Assembly: GCA_011050085.1 (NCBI GenBank)
Contig: DRGL01000078.1
Location: 1-38,525 of the forward strand
Length of the DNA: 38,525 nt
Source: Pricia antarctica
GTDB taxonomy: Bacteria; Bacteroidota; Bacteroidia; Flavobacteriales; Flavobacteriaceae
Direction of reading: 5' to 3'
Positions 22,956-32,597 of this stretch are shown one piece after another (the first letter of the stretch is position 1; each line of letters starts with the position of its first letter). Made by a program: the position numbers and the translations under genes. Below the pieces are notes generated by a model. It was not told where the DNA came from and made no database searches. It worked only from the letters and a program-made list of their open reading frames with translations.

Positions 22956-23555
22956 TCATTTTAGTCGTATCAGTTGTTTTAGTTTGATTAAATTCTCTTG
23001 TTTTCCTTGCTCCAAAACTTTTTTCCCATAGTTAGTTTTGAACCTATGATTTTCTAAAAATTTTATGTTCAACATTTCCCATTCCTCATCTGACATTTTT
23101 AAATCGCAGAAAAGTTCCCATTCCTTGCGCAATAGGAGGTTTCTATATAAAAAATTGGTTGTGCCCAAGTGGAATAAATCGGCATCACATAAAACCCCTG
23201 AATAGATATCTCTCGGATTTTGTGGCATTTTAGTGGCATCGATATAGGAGCTGACCCTATCAATCTCACTTTTTGTACAATTCACTTTTACCATATACTG
23301 TGAGGCAAGTTTTTTACTTACTTCCTCGTGACCTATATAGGTTTCAGAGAAACCCGTATCATGAAAACAGGCCGCTATGACAATACAATCTCTTTCTTTT
23401 GCGCTGAGACCGATAGCATCGGAAAGCAATAGTACATTATTTAGCACTTCTTGGGTATGCGCAAAATTGTGGAAGGGGAGGTTTTTACATTTGTCATTAC
23501 GAAGTATATCGGAACAATACTTCGTAATGCTCCTAATAGTCTTCGCTGTCATCAT
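22956..23555 (-). CDS. HD-domain phosphohydrolase-like protein
   Basis: About 199 residues from ATG 23555 (ATG 23552 is next to it; a TTG at 23570 is possible). The HD metal motif is present in order: FHNFAHTQEV (His), ACFHDTGF (the HD pair), HEEVS (His) and LCDADLFHLG (Asp). Such proteins hydrolyse nucleotides or cyclic nucleotides; the substrate cannot be told. The start overlaps the end of the DUF2231-like gene by about 20 bp, so the pair is translationally coupled and closes the metal-efflux operon. Confidence 0.8.
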   Translation of the reverse strand: MMTAKTIRSITKYCSDILRNDKCKNLPFHNFAHTQEVLNNVLLLSDAIGLSAKERDCIVIAACFHDTGFSETYIGHEEVSKKLASQYMVKVNCTKSEIDRVSSYIDATKMPQNPRDIYSGVLCDADLFHLGTTNFLYRNLLLRKEWELFCDLKMSDEEWEMLNIKFLENHRFKTNYGKKVLEQGKQENLIKLKQLIRLK

Positions 23556-24021
23556 GAGAATATATTTCAATCAAGGTAGTATCTGTCCTTATTTCTGTGT
23601 GGCGGATTTCCCCTCCGCTAGTTCCCACATACTTGGCAAGAACCGTTGAAAGAACTGATAGCACCAAAATCAACATAAACCCGTACTTGGCATATTTTGG
23701 ACTTTCTATCTTTAAAAACATAGTAACTACAGAGACAAAACCTAAAACCAAAATAGAGGTAAAGAAGCGTTCTGCGTACGCTTCATGGGTATGTATTAAG
23801 GTCTCACTAATTCCTGTTATGTTCTCAACAATATCCTCAGCGCCTTCTCCAGAATAAAAAGCCGCTACCGAGGCAACAGCGCTAAAAATAAAAATACCCA
23901 ATGCGGTAACTTTTAATTGGGGTTTGTTTAAGATAAAACCAATGAACAAAACCAAAAGACCAATCAATACGCCAACAATGGGAAGATGGTTTACTATGAG
24001 ATGAAAATGTGCTTCGTTCAT
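23533..24021 (-). CDS. DUF2231-like four-helix membrane protein
   Basis: 162 residues. The start MNEAHFHLIVNHLPIVGVLIGLLVLFIGF carries the HLIVNHLPI signature of DUF2231-type membrane proteins, followed by three more helices (about 38-55, 88-105, 113-131). The tail is soluble and acidic (HTEIRTDTTLIEIYSHDDSEDY) with His and Asp that could touch metal. Such genes often accompany metal-efflux or haem-related clusters; role unknown. It follows the dead VIT-like gene in the czc-type operon. Confidence 0.7.
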   Translation of the reverse strand: MNEAHFHLIVNHLPIVGVLIGLLVLFIGFILNKPQLKVTALGIFIFSAVASVAAFYSGEGAEDIVENITGISETLIHTHEAYAERFFTSILVLGFVSVVTMFLKIESPKYAKYGFMLILVLSVLSTVLAKYVGTSGGEIRHTEIRTDTTLIEIYSHDDSEDY

Positions 24022-24036
24022 GATTTTATGTTTTAT

Positions 24037-24748
24037 TTAATTGTTCACCCCGAATAGATACCCGACTAACGCAGTTAAACCTATTGTCACGGTTCCCCAA
24101 AATGTGATACGGACAATCGCTTTTAAAATAATTGTACCTCCAGTTTTCGCTGCCAATCCTCCTAAAATGATAAAGAAGAACAGCGCAAAACCTTAAAGAG
24201 AATATTCCATATTTTATAGTGATAGAAAAAGTGCTACTGTAAATGGAAGTAGGCCTCCAATCGTGAAGGCTGCAGTTGATGCGATTGCTGCTTGAACTGG
24301 CTTAGCTTGACTAATTTCATTGATTCCCATTTCATCCCTACTATGTGCGTTTAAAGCATTATGTTACGTTAATACTTTGGCTACGGTTGGGGTATTTTTT
24401 TTGCAGGCCCCTTTTTTCATAGATATCCGCTAATCGCTGTAATTCGATTTCGGACATATCCTGCAATTCTTGAACTTCTCGTCCAATATTAGATTTTTCG
24501 ACATCCGTTTGAGAGCTTACCGAAACATATTCCCCCACTGCCATAGATAAACCACCGGCGACAAGGCCTGCAGCATCAGCTAAAATAATGGGTTCCTGTG
24601 TTGCACTTACGACTGCTACCCCTATTGCAAGACTTGCCGTTTATAAAATACCGTCATCCGCTCCAAGTACTGCCGCCCTTAACCATTCACTTCTGTGAAT
24701 GTAATGGCCGTCTAAATAGCTATCCAATTCCTCTTTTTTTTCAGCCAT
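24037..24748 (-). pseudogene. VIT1/CCC1-type iron/manganese transporter, inactivated
   Basis: ATG 24748 begins MAEKKEELDSYLDGHYIHRSEWLRAAVLGADDGIL, then an in-frame TAA at 24643-24641 falls where the family has ILSTASLAIG. The frame continues through GLVAGGLSMAVGEYVSVSSQTDVEKSNI, the hallmark of VIT1/CCC1 transporters, to RGLQKK. A shift at the A-run near 24395-24402 moves to another frame (KNTPTVAKVLT, then a TAA, then HNALNAHSRDEMGI and QAAIASTAAFTIGGLLPF), and the last helix pair (GGTIILKAIVRITFWGTVTIGLTALVGYLFGVNN) ends at 24037. At least two nonsense changes and shifts make it non-functional. Its ATG directly adjoins the stop of the adaptor gene. Confidence 0.88.
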
Positions 24749-25915
24749 CTATTCTGTTATTAAGTTAAAAGCACCTTTAGTCAAAAATTCAGCGTTCTGG
24801 TCAAATTCGTCAGCATTAAGGATATGTGTAAATCCATTACTAGTGCTACCGATTTTTACCAATACTCTTTTAAAAGTAGTATCGGTCTTTTTGACCAGAA
24901 CAAAATAGTCGTTATCGATATTGGCAACCGCCTCTGTAGGCAAGGCAGCGTGCTGCGATGATGCGGTCAGTATTTCCGCTTCAATATACATGCCGGGGGT
25001 TAATTGTTTCGTTTCTTCTTCGTTTACCAAATCCCCGTGAACATCAACGGTTCTTTCTTCTGTATTTATCGTTTTGTTCACCAAATGTACCTTACCCTTA
25101 TACACCTGGTTCATGTCGTTTTGAAGCCTGACATTGATTTCTTGCCCTACCTTGACCATGGGTAGGTCCTTTTCAAAAATTTTCAATTCGATATGTAAAT
25201 TATCGGTATTGGTAACGGTAACCGCGACATCAGAGGGATTCATGTACATACCCTTTTTGGCATTAATTGAAGTAGCGTAACCCGATAATGGGGAAAGTAC
25301 ACTTATAACAGACCCAATATTTTCCCCTGACAATGTATTTGGGTCGATATTCATAAGGCTTAGTCTCTTTTTAAGGGATTGATACTGGGCCATAGTAATG
25401 GTGTACTCCGACTCTGCCTTTAAAAAGCTTTTCTTAGAGGTTACGTTATCCACCATTAATTCCTTTTGGCGCTCATAGTCTGACTTTAAATAGTTAAGTC
25501 GTCCGCTTGCTTCTAGAAAATCTTGTTGTACTTGCACATATTCCGGATTTTCAATGGTAAATAATACCTGTCCTTTTTTTACAACATCGCCAGGTAGTAA
25601 ACGAATATTCTTTACATAACCAGCAAAATAAGCACTTACATCAGCTTGATTTTCAGGGGTAACGGCGAACATTCCGTTTGCTTTCACCACGGTAGTAAAC
25701 TCTTGCATCGATACTTTGCCGAGTTCCATAGCCCCTGAAGTAAATTGGGTTTCTGTTACGGCCACTTCATCTGGGGCGCTATTTTCAATTGCGATTTCTG
25801 TAGCGGCAGTATCTGATTTTTCTTTGGAATTACAGGAAACCAATCCTATTATAAATAGCGATAGAAGTCCTTTAAATACCATACGATTATCATTTTTACT
25901 TGATATATTTTTCAT
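24749..25915 (-). CDS. czcB: CzcB/CusB-like periplasmic adaptor (membrane fusion protein), lipoprotein
   Basis: 388 residues. The lipobox at LFIIGLVSC puts the lipidated Cys at 28. Membrane-fusion architecture: a barrel-sandwich (lipoyl) half near 75-125 (YVKNIRLLPGDVVKKGQVLFTIENPEYVQVQQDF), a helical hairpin (LEASGRLNYLKSDYERQKELM), the second lipoyl half (VISVLSPLSGYATSINAKKGMYMNPSD) and a beta-barrel (VGQEINVRLQNDMNQVYKGKVHLVNKTINTEERTVDVHGDL). It links the inner-membrane pump to the outer-membrane channel. It starts 2 bp after the pump stop. No Met-rich N-terminal segment as in CusB, so Zn/Co/Cd-type export is more likely than Cu/Ag. Confidence 0.9.
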   Translation of the reverse strand: MKNISSKNDNRMVFKGLLSLFIIGLVSCNSKEKSDTAATEIAIENSAPDEVAVTETQFTSGAMELGKVSMQEFTTVVKANGMFAVTPENQADVSAYFAGYVKNIRLLPGDVVKKGQVLFTIENPEYVQVQQDFLEASGRLNYLKSDYERQKELMVDNVTSKKSFLKAESEYTITMAQYQSLKKRLSLMNIDPNTLSGENIGSVISVLSPLSGYATSINAKKGMYMNPSDVAVTVTNTDNLHIELKIFEKDLPMVKVGQEINVRLQNDMNQVYKGKVHLVNKTINTEERTVDVHGDLVNEEETKQLTPGMYIEAEILTASSQHAALPTEAVANIDNDYFVLVKKTDTTFKRVLVKIGSTSNGFTHILNADEFDQNAEFLTKGAFNLITE

Positions 25916-25917
25916 GT

Positions 25918-28900
25918 TTAATTGGTTAAATAGTTTAATTCTAAAACAGTAGTGTTATACTCATTAAGGTTTTGTAAATAGGTAATCTCTATGGTTTTGG
26001 CGCTTTCTAAAAGTTGAACAAATTGCAGAAAATCGATTTCTCCATTTTGAAATGCTTTTGATGCGCTTGTACTCAGTTCTTTGGAGAGTTTTTTACCGGA
26101 ATTTTCATAGTAATCCACAGCTTCCCGAAACTTTTTTAAATCAGATTGCAAGCCCTCATATTTTGTTTCTAATTGTATTCTGTAATTTTCTGATTCGTCG
26201 GCTACAATCATAGTTTCCGTTTTGGCCGCATTAATTTTCGATTTATTTGCACCAAACCACAATGGTACGGAGACACCCGCTTGAATACCATTGTAGCGTT
26301 TTGCATCTACACCATTATTAGTCCCTTGAAATACCGCAATGTGCAAATCAGGCAATAATTTTTGCCTTTCTAACGAGAGGGATGATTTGGTCAATTTTTG
26401 TACTGATTCATAATAGAGCATTCCGGGATGGTCAGCCAAATTCACTTTCATCAGTGGCAATCTGGGCAATTCGTTTTCGGCTACAATGATCAAAGAATCC
26501 GATTGTAACCATTGATGTAGCATGGTATATGCTTTTGCTATATCTTCTTTGGTTTGTGTGAGTAAAACAGAGATTTCCTTTTGTTTTGCCTCGGCGGTAA
26601 GTTTCTCTAGTAAATTGGTTTCACCAACCTCGTACCTCTTGTCCGCTGCCAAAGCGAAACGACCGTACAAACTATCTAAAAAACTATATTGTCGCTCCAG
26701 ACTGTTTCGATAAACCACATTGTAATAGGCCAAATACACCTCCTTGGTCAACATCCTTTCATTTAGCCGGTATTGTTGAGTGCTTACCGATACTTTCTGT
26801 TTTTCCACTTTGCTTTGCGCACCATATATGGTAGGAAATTGTAAATTTTGGCTAATCCCAAACACCTTTATAGGTAGGCCGTTCTGTGCAATGTTGTTTT
26901 GGTCATAATTATAATACGCTTGGGTTTTCTCCAGATTGAAAGCACTACCTACCAATTGCTGTGATTGTTCCACTCTTTTGGCAGAGGCCTTTAGTGCATT
27001 ATTGTTTTCGATAGCAATCGCTACGGCTTTTTCCGCTGCAATAGGATTCTGTTGTGCATTTCCCATTAAGGGTGAAATCAATAATGCAAGGATGCCTAGC
27101 GCCTTTAAATTCACTTTATGCCTCACTTTTGGATGATGCCCTTTTCTATCGAACATAGCGTATAGAATTGGCAGTACCACTAATGTCAAAACCGTAGCGG
27201 TAATCAATCCGCCAACCACCACCGTAGCCAAAGGTCTTTGTACTTCTGCTCCTGCAGAAGTGGAGATTGCCATAGGCAAAAAGCCTAAAGCAGCGGCGGC
27301 AGCGGTCAACAATACAGGGCGTAATCTATTTTTTGTCCCTATTAATATTCGTTTGTTAATATTGGAAACTCCGTGTGCTTTAAGCTCCTTAAATTCTTCA
27401 ATCAATACTATACCGTTCAAGACAGCAATACCAAAAAGAGCAATAAAACCAACCCCGGCGGAGATACTAAAAGGCAGCCCCCTAAGGTAGAGTAGCATTA
27501 CACCACCAATAGCAGAAAGCGGAATAGCACTATATATCATCAAGGCTTCCTTAACAGAATCAAAGGCGAAGTACAGCAAGACAAAAATTAGGATAAGTGC
27601 TATGGGAACGGCAACTTTTAAACGAGCGGATGCAGTACGTAAGTTTTCAAACTGACCGCCATAACTAACGGAATACCCCGTTGGAATTTTCACATCCCTT
27701 TCAATAATGGCCTGTACATCCTTTACCACCGATTCTAAATCCCGGTTACGAACATTAACACCGACCACTATCCTCCGTTTGGTATTGTCACGGGAAATTT
27801 TTGCAGGGCCTTTAGTATAGCTTATGTTAGCGAATTCACTAAGCGGCAATCTTGTGCCATTGGGTAAGGGTATGGAAGCGGTTTCTATATTTTCGATGTC
27901 CTTTCTATGATTACTATCATACCGAATTACCAGATCAAACTGTTTTTCTCCCTCAAAAACAGTTCCTGCGGTCATTCCTGCAAAACCCATCGTAATGATT
28001 TTGTTCAAATCCTCGATGTTCAGATCGTATTTGGCTATTTTTTGACGGTTATATTTTACTGACATTTGAGGCAAACCTGCTGTTTTTTCAACAGAAATAT
28101 CGGCGGCTCCTTCTACATTCTGAATCGCTTTTTCTATTTCCAATGCCTTTTGGTAGAGTACATCTAAATCCTCACCAAAAACCTTTATGGCCAGATCGGC
28201 TCTTACTCCTGTAATTAGTTCATTGAATCGCATTTCTATAGGTTGGGTAAATTCAAAATCTACACCTGCAATTTCAGATAGGGCTTCCTTGAATTTATCG
28301 GCCAATTCATCTTTCGTTTCGGCGGATACCCATTCTTCCTTTGGCTTTAATTTGATAATGACATCACTTTCTTCCATCGACATCGGGTCCGTAGGCACTT
28401 CAGCTGCGCCAATGCGACTTACCACTTGCTCTACCTCAGGAAACTTTTTAAGTATTTTTTCCATACGCGAAGTTGCCTCTATGGTCTTACTTAGCGATGT
28501 TCCGGTTTTCAGTATAGGTTGAATTACAAAATCACCTTCATCTAACGTAGGTACAAATTCACCACCCATTTGAGTGAATAAGAATCCTGTAAACAGTAAT
28601 AGCCCTACTGCCATACCCAGCACCCATTTTTTCTTGCGTAAAGCCCAAGATATAGTGGGTTGGTACTTTCTTTCTAAAAACCCGATAAGTCTAGATGAAA
28701 TGGTTTTTTTCTCAGTGTTCGTCGGTTTAATGAACATAGAAGCCATTACGGGAATATAGGTAAAGCAAAAAACCATGGCACCAATAAGTGCGAAACAGAA
28801 TACCAAGGCCATGGGTCGGAACATCTTACCTTCAACGTTCACTAAGGATAGGATAGGAATGAAAACTATGATGATGATCAGTTGGCCAAAAACGGCAGAA

Positions 28901-30252
28901 TTCATCATTTTACTAGCACCTTGATAGGTTATGGTATCAATTAACCCTTGTCTTTCTTCTTTGGGAAGTGTCATTAACTTTTTGCGCTGACTGGTAATCT
29001 TAAAGGCAATAAATTCAACAATAATTACTGCCCCGTCGATAATGATACCAAAATCTATCGCCCCAAGGCTCATCAAATTCGCATCAACACCGAAAATATA
29101 CATAAGCGAAAGTGCAAATAATAAACATAAGGGTATTACAGAGGCTACGACCAATCCTGAACGCCAGTTACCCAATAGCAGCACCACTACAAAAATCACG
29201 ATCAAACATCCTAATATCAAGTTTTCAGCAATTGTGAACGTTGTTTTGGCAATAAGTTCACTACGCTCTAAAAATGGGTTAATAGATATTCCCGGAGGGA
29301 GTGATGATTGTATCTCTATTACTCGTTGTTTAACGGCTTCGATTACTGCATTGGAGTTGGCATCTTTGAGCATCATTACCTGACCCAATACTTTTTCGCC
29401 CTCTCCATTTCCTGTAATCGCTCCAAAACGATTAGCATGTCCGAAACCAACCGAAGCGATATCCCTGACATATACGGGTACTCCGTCTTTGGTGGTTACT
29501 ACAATATCTTCTATATCCTGTACCGAACCAACAAGACCTTCGCCCCTGATAAAGTAGCTTTCATTATTTTTTTCGATATAACCGCCGCCAGCAACGCTGT
29601 TGTTTTTTTCTAATGAATTGAATACATCAAAGATGGAAACCTCCATAGCACGTAATCGCTCGGGGTTAATGGCTACTTCATAGGTTTTCAAATAGCCTCC
29701 CCAAGTATTTACTTCAACTACTCCAGGGATTCCGGAAAGCTGACGTTTTACCACCCAGTCTTGAATGGTGCGGACATCGGACAAGGAATATTGTGCTTTG
29801 TGTTCGGCATCAACATCGATTACGTATTGATAAATTTCACCCAAGCCTGTTGAAACCGGTCCCATAAAAGGTTTGCCAAAACCTGCTGGAATTTTTTCCT
29901 CGGCGCTTTTAATTTTCTCTGCGATAAGTTGGCGTGGTAAATAAGTTCCTAAATTATCATCGAACACAACCGTAACCACCGATAGTCCAAACTTGGATAT
30001 AGATCGGATTTCTTTGACCCCAGGCAAATTCGCCATTTCTAGCTCGACAGGATAGGTCAAAAACTTCTCTACATCTTCAGTGGCTAAGGTTCTTGAAGTC
30101 GTAATAATCTGAACCTGGTTGTTGGTAACATCCGGTACCGCGCCAATCGGTATATTGGAAAGGGAATACAAACCGAATCCTATAATTCCTGCGGTAAATA
30201 ACAGGACTATAAGTTTGTGATGGATACTGTACTGAATAATACGTTCTAACAT
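25918..30252 (-). CDS. czcA: CzcA-type heavy-metal RND pump fused to a TolC-like outer-membrane factor
   Basis: 1444 residues from ATG 30252 (MLERIIQYSIHHKLIVLLF); 38 further in-frame residues to 30366 overlap the operator and are rejected. Residues 1-~1040 are a 12-helix HME-RND pump. TM4 reads AIDFGIIIDGAVIIVE (D400, D406, E413), the acidic triad of Czc-type Zn/Co/Cd pumps, unlike CusA. After the last helix comes KALGILALLISPLMGNAQQ, which looks like a signal peptide, then about 390 residues of outer-membrane-factor helices (CzcC/TolC-like: AVAIAIENNNALKASAKRVEQS, LERQKLLPDLHIAV, VSVPLWFGANKSKINAAKTE). Pump and channel in one chain occur in Bacteroidota; cleavage at the internal signal may release the channel (inference). 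Confidence 0.93.
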   Translation of the reverse strand: MLERIIQYSIHHKLIVLLFTAGIIGFGLYSLSNIPIGAVPDVTNNQVQIITTSRTLATEDVEKFLTYPVELEMANLPGVKEIRSISKFGLSVVTVVFDDNLGTYLPRQLIAEKIKSAEEKIPAGFGKPFMGPVSTGLGEIYQYVIDVDAEHKAQYSLSDVRTIQDWVVKRQLSGIPGVVEVNTWGGYLKTYEVAINPERLRAMEVSIFDVFNSLEKNNSVAGGGYIEKNNESYFIRGEGLVGSVQDIEDIVVTTKDGVPVYVRDIASVGFGHANRFGAITGNGEGEKVLGQVMMLKDANSNAVIEAVKQRVIEIQSSLPPGISINPFLERSELIAKTTFTIAENLILGCLIVIFVVVLLLGNWRSGLVVASVIPLCLLFALSLMYIFGVDANLMSLGAIDFGIIIDGAVIIVEFIAFKITSQRKKLMTLPKEERQGLIDTITYQGASKMMNSAVFGQLIIIIVFIPILSLVNVEGKMFRPMALVFCFALIGAMVFCFTYIPVMASMFIKPTNTEKKTISSRLIGFLERKYQPTISWALRKKKWVLGMAVGLLLFTGFLFTQMGGEFVPTLDEGDFVIQPILKTGTSLSKTIEATSRMEKILKKFPEVEQVVSRIGAAEVPTDPMSMEESDVIIKLKPKEEWVSAETKDELADKFKEALSEIAGVDFEFTQPIEMRFNELITGVRADLAIKVFGEDLDVLYQKALEIEKAIQNVEGAADISVEKTAGLPQMSVKYNRQKIAKYDLNIEDLNKIITMGFAGMTAGTVFEGEKQFDLVIRYDSNHRKDIENIETASIPLPNGTRLPLSEFANISYTKGPAKISRDNTKRRIVVGVNVRNRDLESVVKDVQAIIERDVKIPTGYSVSYGGQFENLRTASARLKVAVPIALILIFVLLYFAFDSVKEALMIYSAIPLSAIGGVMLLYLRGLPFSISAGVGFIALFGIAVLNGIVLIEEFKELKAHGVSNINKRILIGTKNRLRPVLLTAAAAALGFLPMAISTSAGAEVQRPLATVVVGGLITATVLTLVVLPILYAMFDRKGHHPKVRHKVNLKALGILALLISPLMGNAQQNPIAAEKAVAIAIENNNALKASAKRVEQSQQLVGSAFNLEKTQAYYNYDQNNIAQNGLPIKVFGISQNLQFPTIYGAQSKVEKQKVSVSTQQYRLNERMLTKEVYLAYYNVVYRNSLERQYSFLDSLYGRFALAADKRYEVGETNLLEKLTAEAKQKEISVLLTQTKEDIAKAYTMLHQWLQSDSLIIVAENELPRLPLMKVNLADHPGMLYYESVQKLTKSSLSLERQKLLPDLHIAVFQGTNNGVDAKRYNGIQAGVSVPLWFGANKSKINAAKTETMIVADESENYRIQLETKYEGLQSDLKKFREAVDYYENSGKKLSKELSTSASKAFQNGEIDFLQFVQLLESAKTIEITYLQNLNEYNTTVLELNYLTN

Positions 30253-30279
30253 TTTCTGGTGGTTTATTGAAACAATAGT

Positions 30280-30338
30280 CAAATGTAGAATAGGTATCTT
30301 ATGGCGATCTATGTGCTTTCTTAAGATTGGCTTAAGAA
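30280..30338 (-). promoter_or_regulatory. Response-regulator box and -7 element of the pump operon
   Basis: CTTAAG (30320-30325) and CTTAAG (30331-30336) repeat at an 11-bp period, one helical turn, as OmpR-type regulators prefer. Flanking bases are also conserved: 21 of the 22 bases at 30317-30338 equal those at 32621-32642. TACATTTG (30287-30280, minus strand) is a perfect -7 element downstream of the box, 28 bp before ATG 30252. Confidence 0.65.
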
Positions 30339-30364
30339 TTATGTTTCTAGTTAAAACTAAAAAC

Positions 30365-30393
30365 AAAGGCCCTGAATATCGTTCAGGGCCTTT
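30365..30393 (-). terminator. Strong terminator after the two-component operon
   Basis: AAAGGCCCTGAA (30365-30376), five-base loop, TTCAGGGCCTTT (30382-30393): a perfect 12-bp stem. On the minus strand it is followed by a T-rich run, so it ends the transcript of the kinase gene before the pump promoter. Confidence 0.9.
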
Positions 30394-30540
30394 ATCAAAC
30401 CATCAATAAACACTAGCCTAAAAATCTAAAAATAGGTTTGAGGGAATTTATTTAGAACTAGATTGTTCTTCACTTTTTAAGTCTATCTCAAACGTGAAAT
30501 GGAAATCATAGGATTACCTGCGGAGATTCTAAAGTTTTAC

Positions 30541-31914
30541 TCAAAATTCAATCGTGAGCGTTGTGCCTAAATCAATTTCACTTGAAGCACTAATTTTTGC
30601 ATTGATAGCATCAGAGGCTTTCTTGGCTATCGATAATCCAAGACCATTACCCGGAATGTTTTTATGGTTAAGTGCATCGGATCTAAAGAAGTGATTGAAC
30701 ACATTGTCCAAATCTTCTTTTTTAATCCCTAGACCTTCATCTTTGACCTTGCACGTAATTTTAGAATCGGATTCTGTAATCGTAATCTGCAGTGTACTTT
30801 TCTCCTTAGCATATTTAATAGCGTTACCAATAATATTTTCTAATATTAGGTTGCTATAATATTTGGGGACAGTGGTTTCTAATGAAACTTCATTATCAAA
30901 ATCAACGGAGAGCCCCTTTTCGCATATTGATTTTTTCTGACGTGAAAGTATGTCGTCTATCAATGCGGGAAGCGACGCAACAGATTCATTTAATGGTTTA
31001 GAATTAGCGTCTAATCTTGCTAGCTGCAAAAGTTGCTCAAGCGTTGCCGTCAATCGGTCAATTTCGGTTAGGCTGAATTTTATTTTATCCTCGTATTCCT
31101 TTTGTTCCCTTGGCTTGCGTATTAATACCTCTAACGTTCCCCTTAAAGTTGACAATGGTGTACGCAATTCATGCGAAGCATCTGAAGTAAATTGACGTTC
31201 ACGCTCAATAGCGTTTTCTATACGCTGGAGCAATTGGTTGATACCCGAAGACAAATCATAAAGCTCATCTTTGTTCTGAGGCAGAATAACTCTTTCGTTT
31301 AAATTGTTCTTTGTAATCCTATTCGTAGTTTCTGTAATCACACTTACTGGAATAATACTTCTGCCTGCCAAGTATCTTGACACGAAATACAAGCCTGCCA
31401 AAAGCACTAGGTATGAAAAAAATAATACATTCCTTAAATTCACTAATACCATCGTGGAAGATTCCAAAGACATCGCTGCCAATATAAAACCTTTGATTTT
31501 TCCGTTCTGCTCGATAGGAATTTGAACCTGTCTGATGGTTCTTTCGTTCAGCGTTTCGTTAAAATGACCACCATAGTTTTGTTCAGGATTAAAAGCTAGA
31601 ACGTCGTTTTTAAGGTTTGGGGATTTATCCATGAATTTCCCATCCTTATCCAATATTTGAAGAAAAACAGGATTTACCTGAACTTCTCTATGCTCTCTTT
31701 CTTCCCACTCTTCTTTGTTTATTATTCGGATACTATCACCAACAATATTTATTTCTTCAGTATGCTTTTCAGCTTCAAAAGAAAGGTCATTATCTAAATT
31801 TTGATAAACTGAACCCTGTACCACAAAATAGACAACAGTAAAAGCTACCGCCATAATAATGGCGGTAGCAATCATATAATGCAACGCAATTCTATTTCTA
31901 AAACTCAAGTTCAT
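30541..31914 (-). CDS. Membrane sensor histidine kinase of the metal two-component system (CusS-like)
   Basis: 457 residues. Membrane helices at about 9-32 and 163-183 flank a periplasmic domain of ~130 residues (rich in Glu, with His at 51, 75 and 117); HAMP follows (AGRSIIPVSVITETTNRITKNNLNERV). The H-box SDASHELRTPLSTLRGT gives H248; LENIIGNAIKYA is the N-box; KDEGLGIKKEDL and GNGLGLSIAKK are G-boxes. It is a classical EnvZ/CusS-type kinase. Its ATG overlaps the regulator stop by 4 bp. Sensing of periplasmic metal is inferred from the linked pump. Confidence 0.92.
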   Translation of the reverse strand: MNLSFRNRIALHYMIATAIIMAVAFTVVYFVVQGSVYQNLDNDLSFEAEKHTEEINIVGDSIRIINKEEWEEREHREVQVNPVFLQILDKDGKFMDKSPNLKNDVLAFNPEQNYGGHFNETLNERTIRQVQIPIEQNGKIKGFILAAMSLESSTMVLVNLRNVLFFSYLVLLAGLYFVSRYLAGRSIIPVSVITETTNRITKNNLNERVILPQNKDELYDLSSGINQLLQRIENAIERERQFTSDASHELRTPLSTLRGTLEVLIRKPREQKEYEDKIKFSLTEIDRLTATLEQLLQLARLDANSKPLNESVASLPALIDDILSRQKKSICEKGLSVDFDNEVSLETTVPKYYSNLILENIIGNAIKYAKEKSTLQITITESDSKITCKVKDEGLGIKKEDLDNVFNHFFRSDALNHKNIPGNGLGLSIAKKASDAINAKISASSEIDLGTTLTIEF

Positions 31915-32579
31915 GATTCTTTTGCTATATATCCAATTCCCCTAACGGTTTGAATATAATTTTCATCTTCACCCAAGTTCAATTTTTTTCGTAAGGCGTT
32001 GATATATAAATCTATTACGCTAGTATTATATTCAAAATGAATATCCCAAACACTCTCGATAATACGGGCACGTCTACAAACCATGCCTTTGTTGCGTATC
32101 AGATATTCTAGTAAGGCAAATTCTTTTTGGGTAAGGTTAACTTCTTCATCACCTTTTATAACCTGATGTGTACCGGTATTTAGTGTGATATTCCCTAATA
32201 TAAAAACAGAATGCTCTCCAGATTTTGGACGTAGTTGTACTTTGATACGTTCTAAAAGTTCTTCAAAATGGAAAGGTTTCTTTATGTAATCGTTAGCGCC
32301 AGATTGAAGTCCGAAGATGGTTTCATCAACGGTGTCTTTAGCGGTTAAAAATAGGATAGGAGTTTCTTTAAAATCTTTTCTGAATTGACGGCATATTTCA
32401 ATACCACTCAAGCCGGGAACCATCCAATCCAGAAGTAACAAATCATACTCCCCAGTAAGGGCCAAACGCAGACCTTTCTTCCCTTCTTCAGCAATATCCA
32501 CTATATATGACTCTTCTTCCAAACCTTGTTTAAGGAAGTTATATATACCTGGCTCATCTTCTACGATTAGAATTCTCAT
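31911..32579 (-). CDS. OmpR/CusR-type response regulator
   Basis: 222 residues. Receiver with acidic pair E7/D8, phospho-acceptor D51 (LLLLDWMVPG), T79 and K101-P102; then an OmpR winged helix (NITLNTGTHQVIKGDEEVNLTQKEFALLEYLIRNKGMVCRRARIIESVWDIHFEYNTSVIDLYINALRKKL). First gene of the kinase operon. The repeated CTTAAG box lies 42 bp upstream of its own start and again before the pump, so it probably controls both. Confidence 0.92.
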   Translation of the reverse strand: MRILIVEDEPGIYNFLKQGLEEESYIVDIAEEGKKGLRLALTGEYDLLLLDWMVPGLSGIEICRQFRKDFKETPILFLTAKDTVDETIFGLQSGANDYIKKPFHFEELLERIKVQLRPKSGEHSVFILGNITLNTGTHQVIKGDEEVNLTQKEFALLEYLIRNKGMVCRRARIIESVWDIHFEYNTSVIDLYINALRKKLNLGEDENYIQTVRGIGYIAKES

Positions 32580-32597
32580 TGTACAAAAGTTACGCTT

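Noticed and set aside
30253-30366. 38 extra N-terminal residues for the RND pump
   Set aside because: They overlap the operator and the perfect -7 element, and the family begins at MLERIIQYSI.
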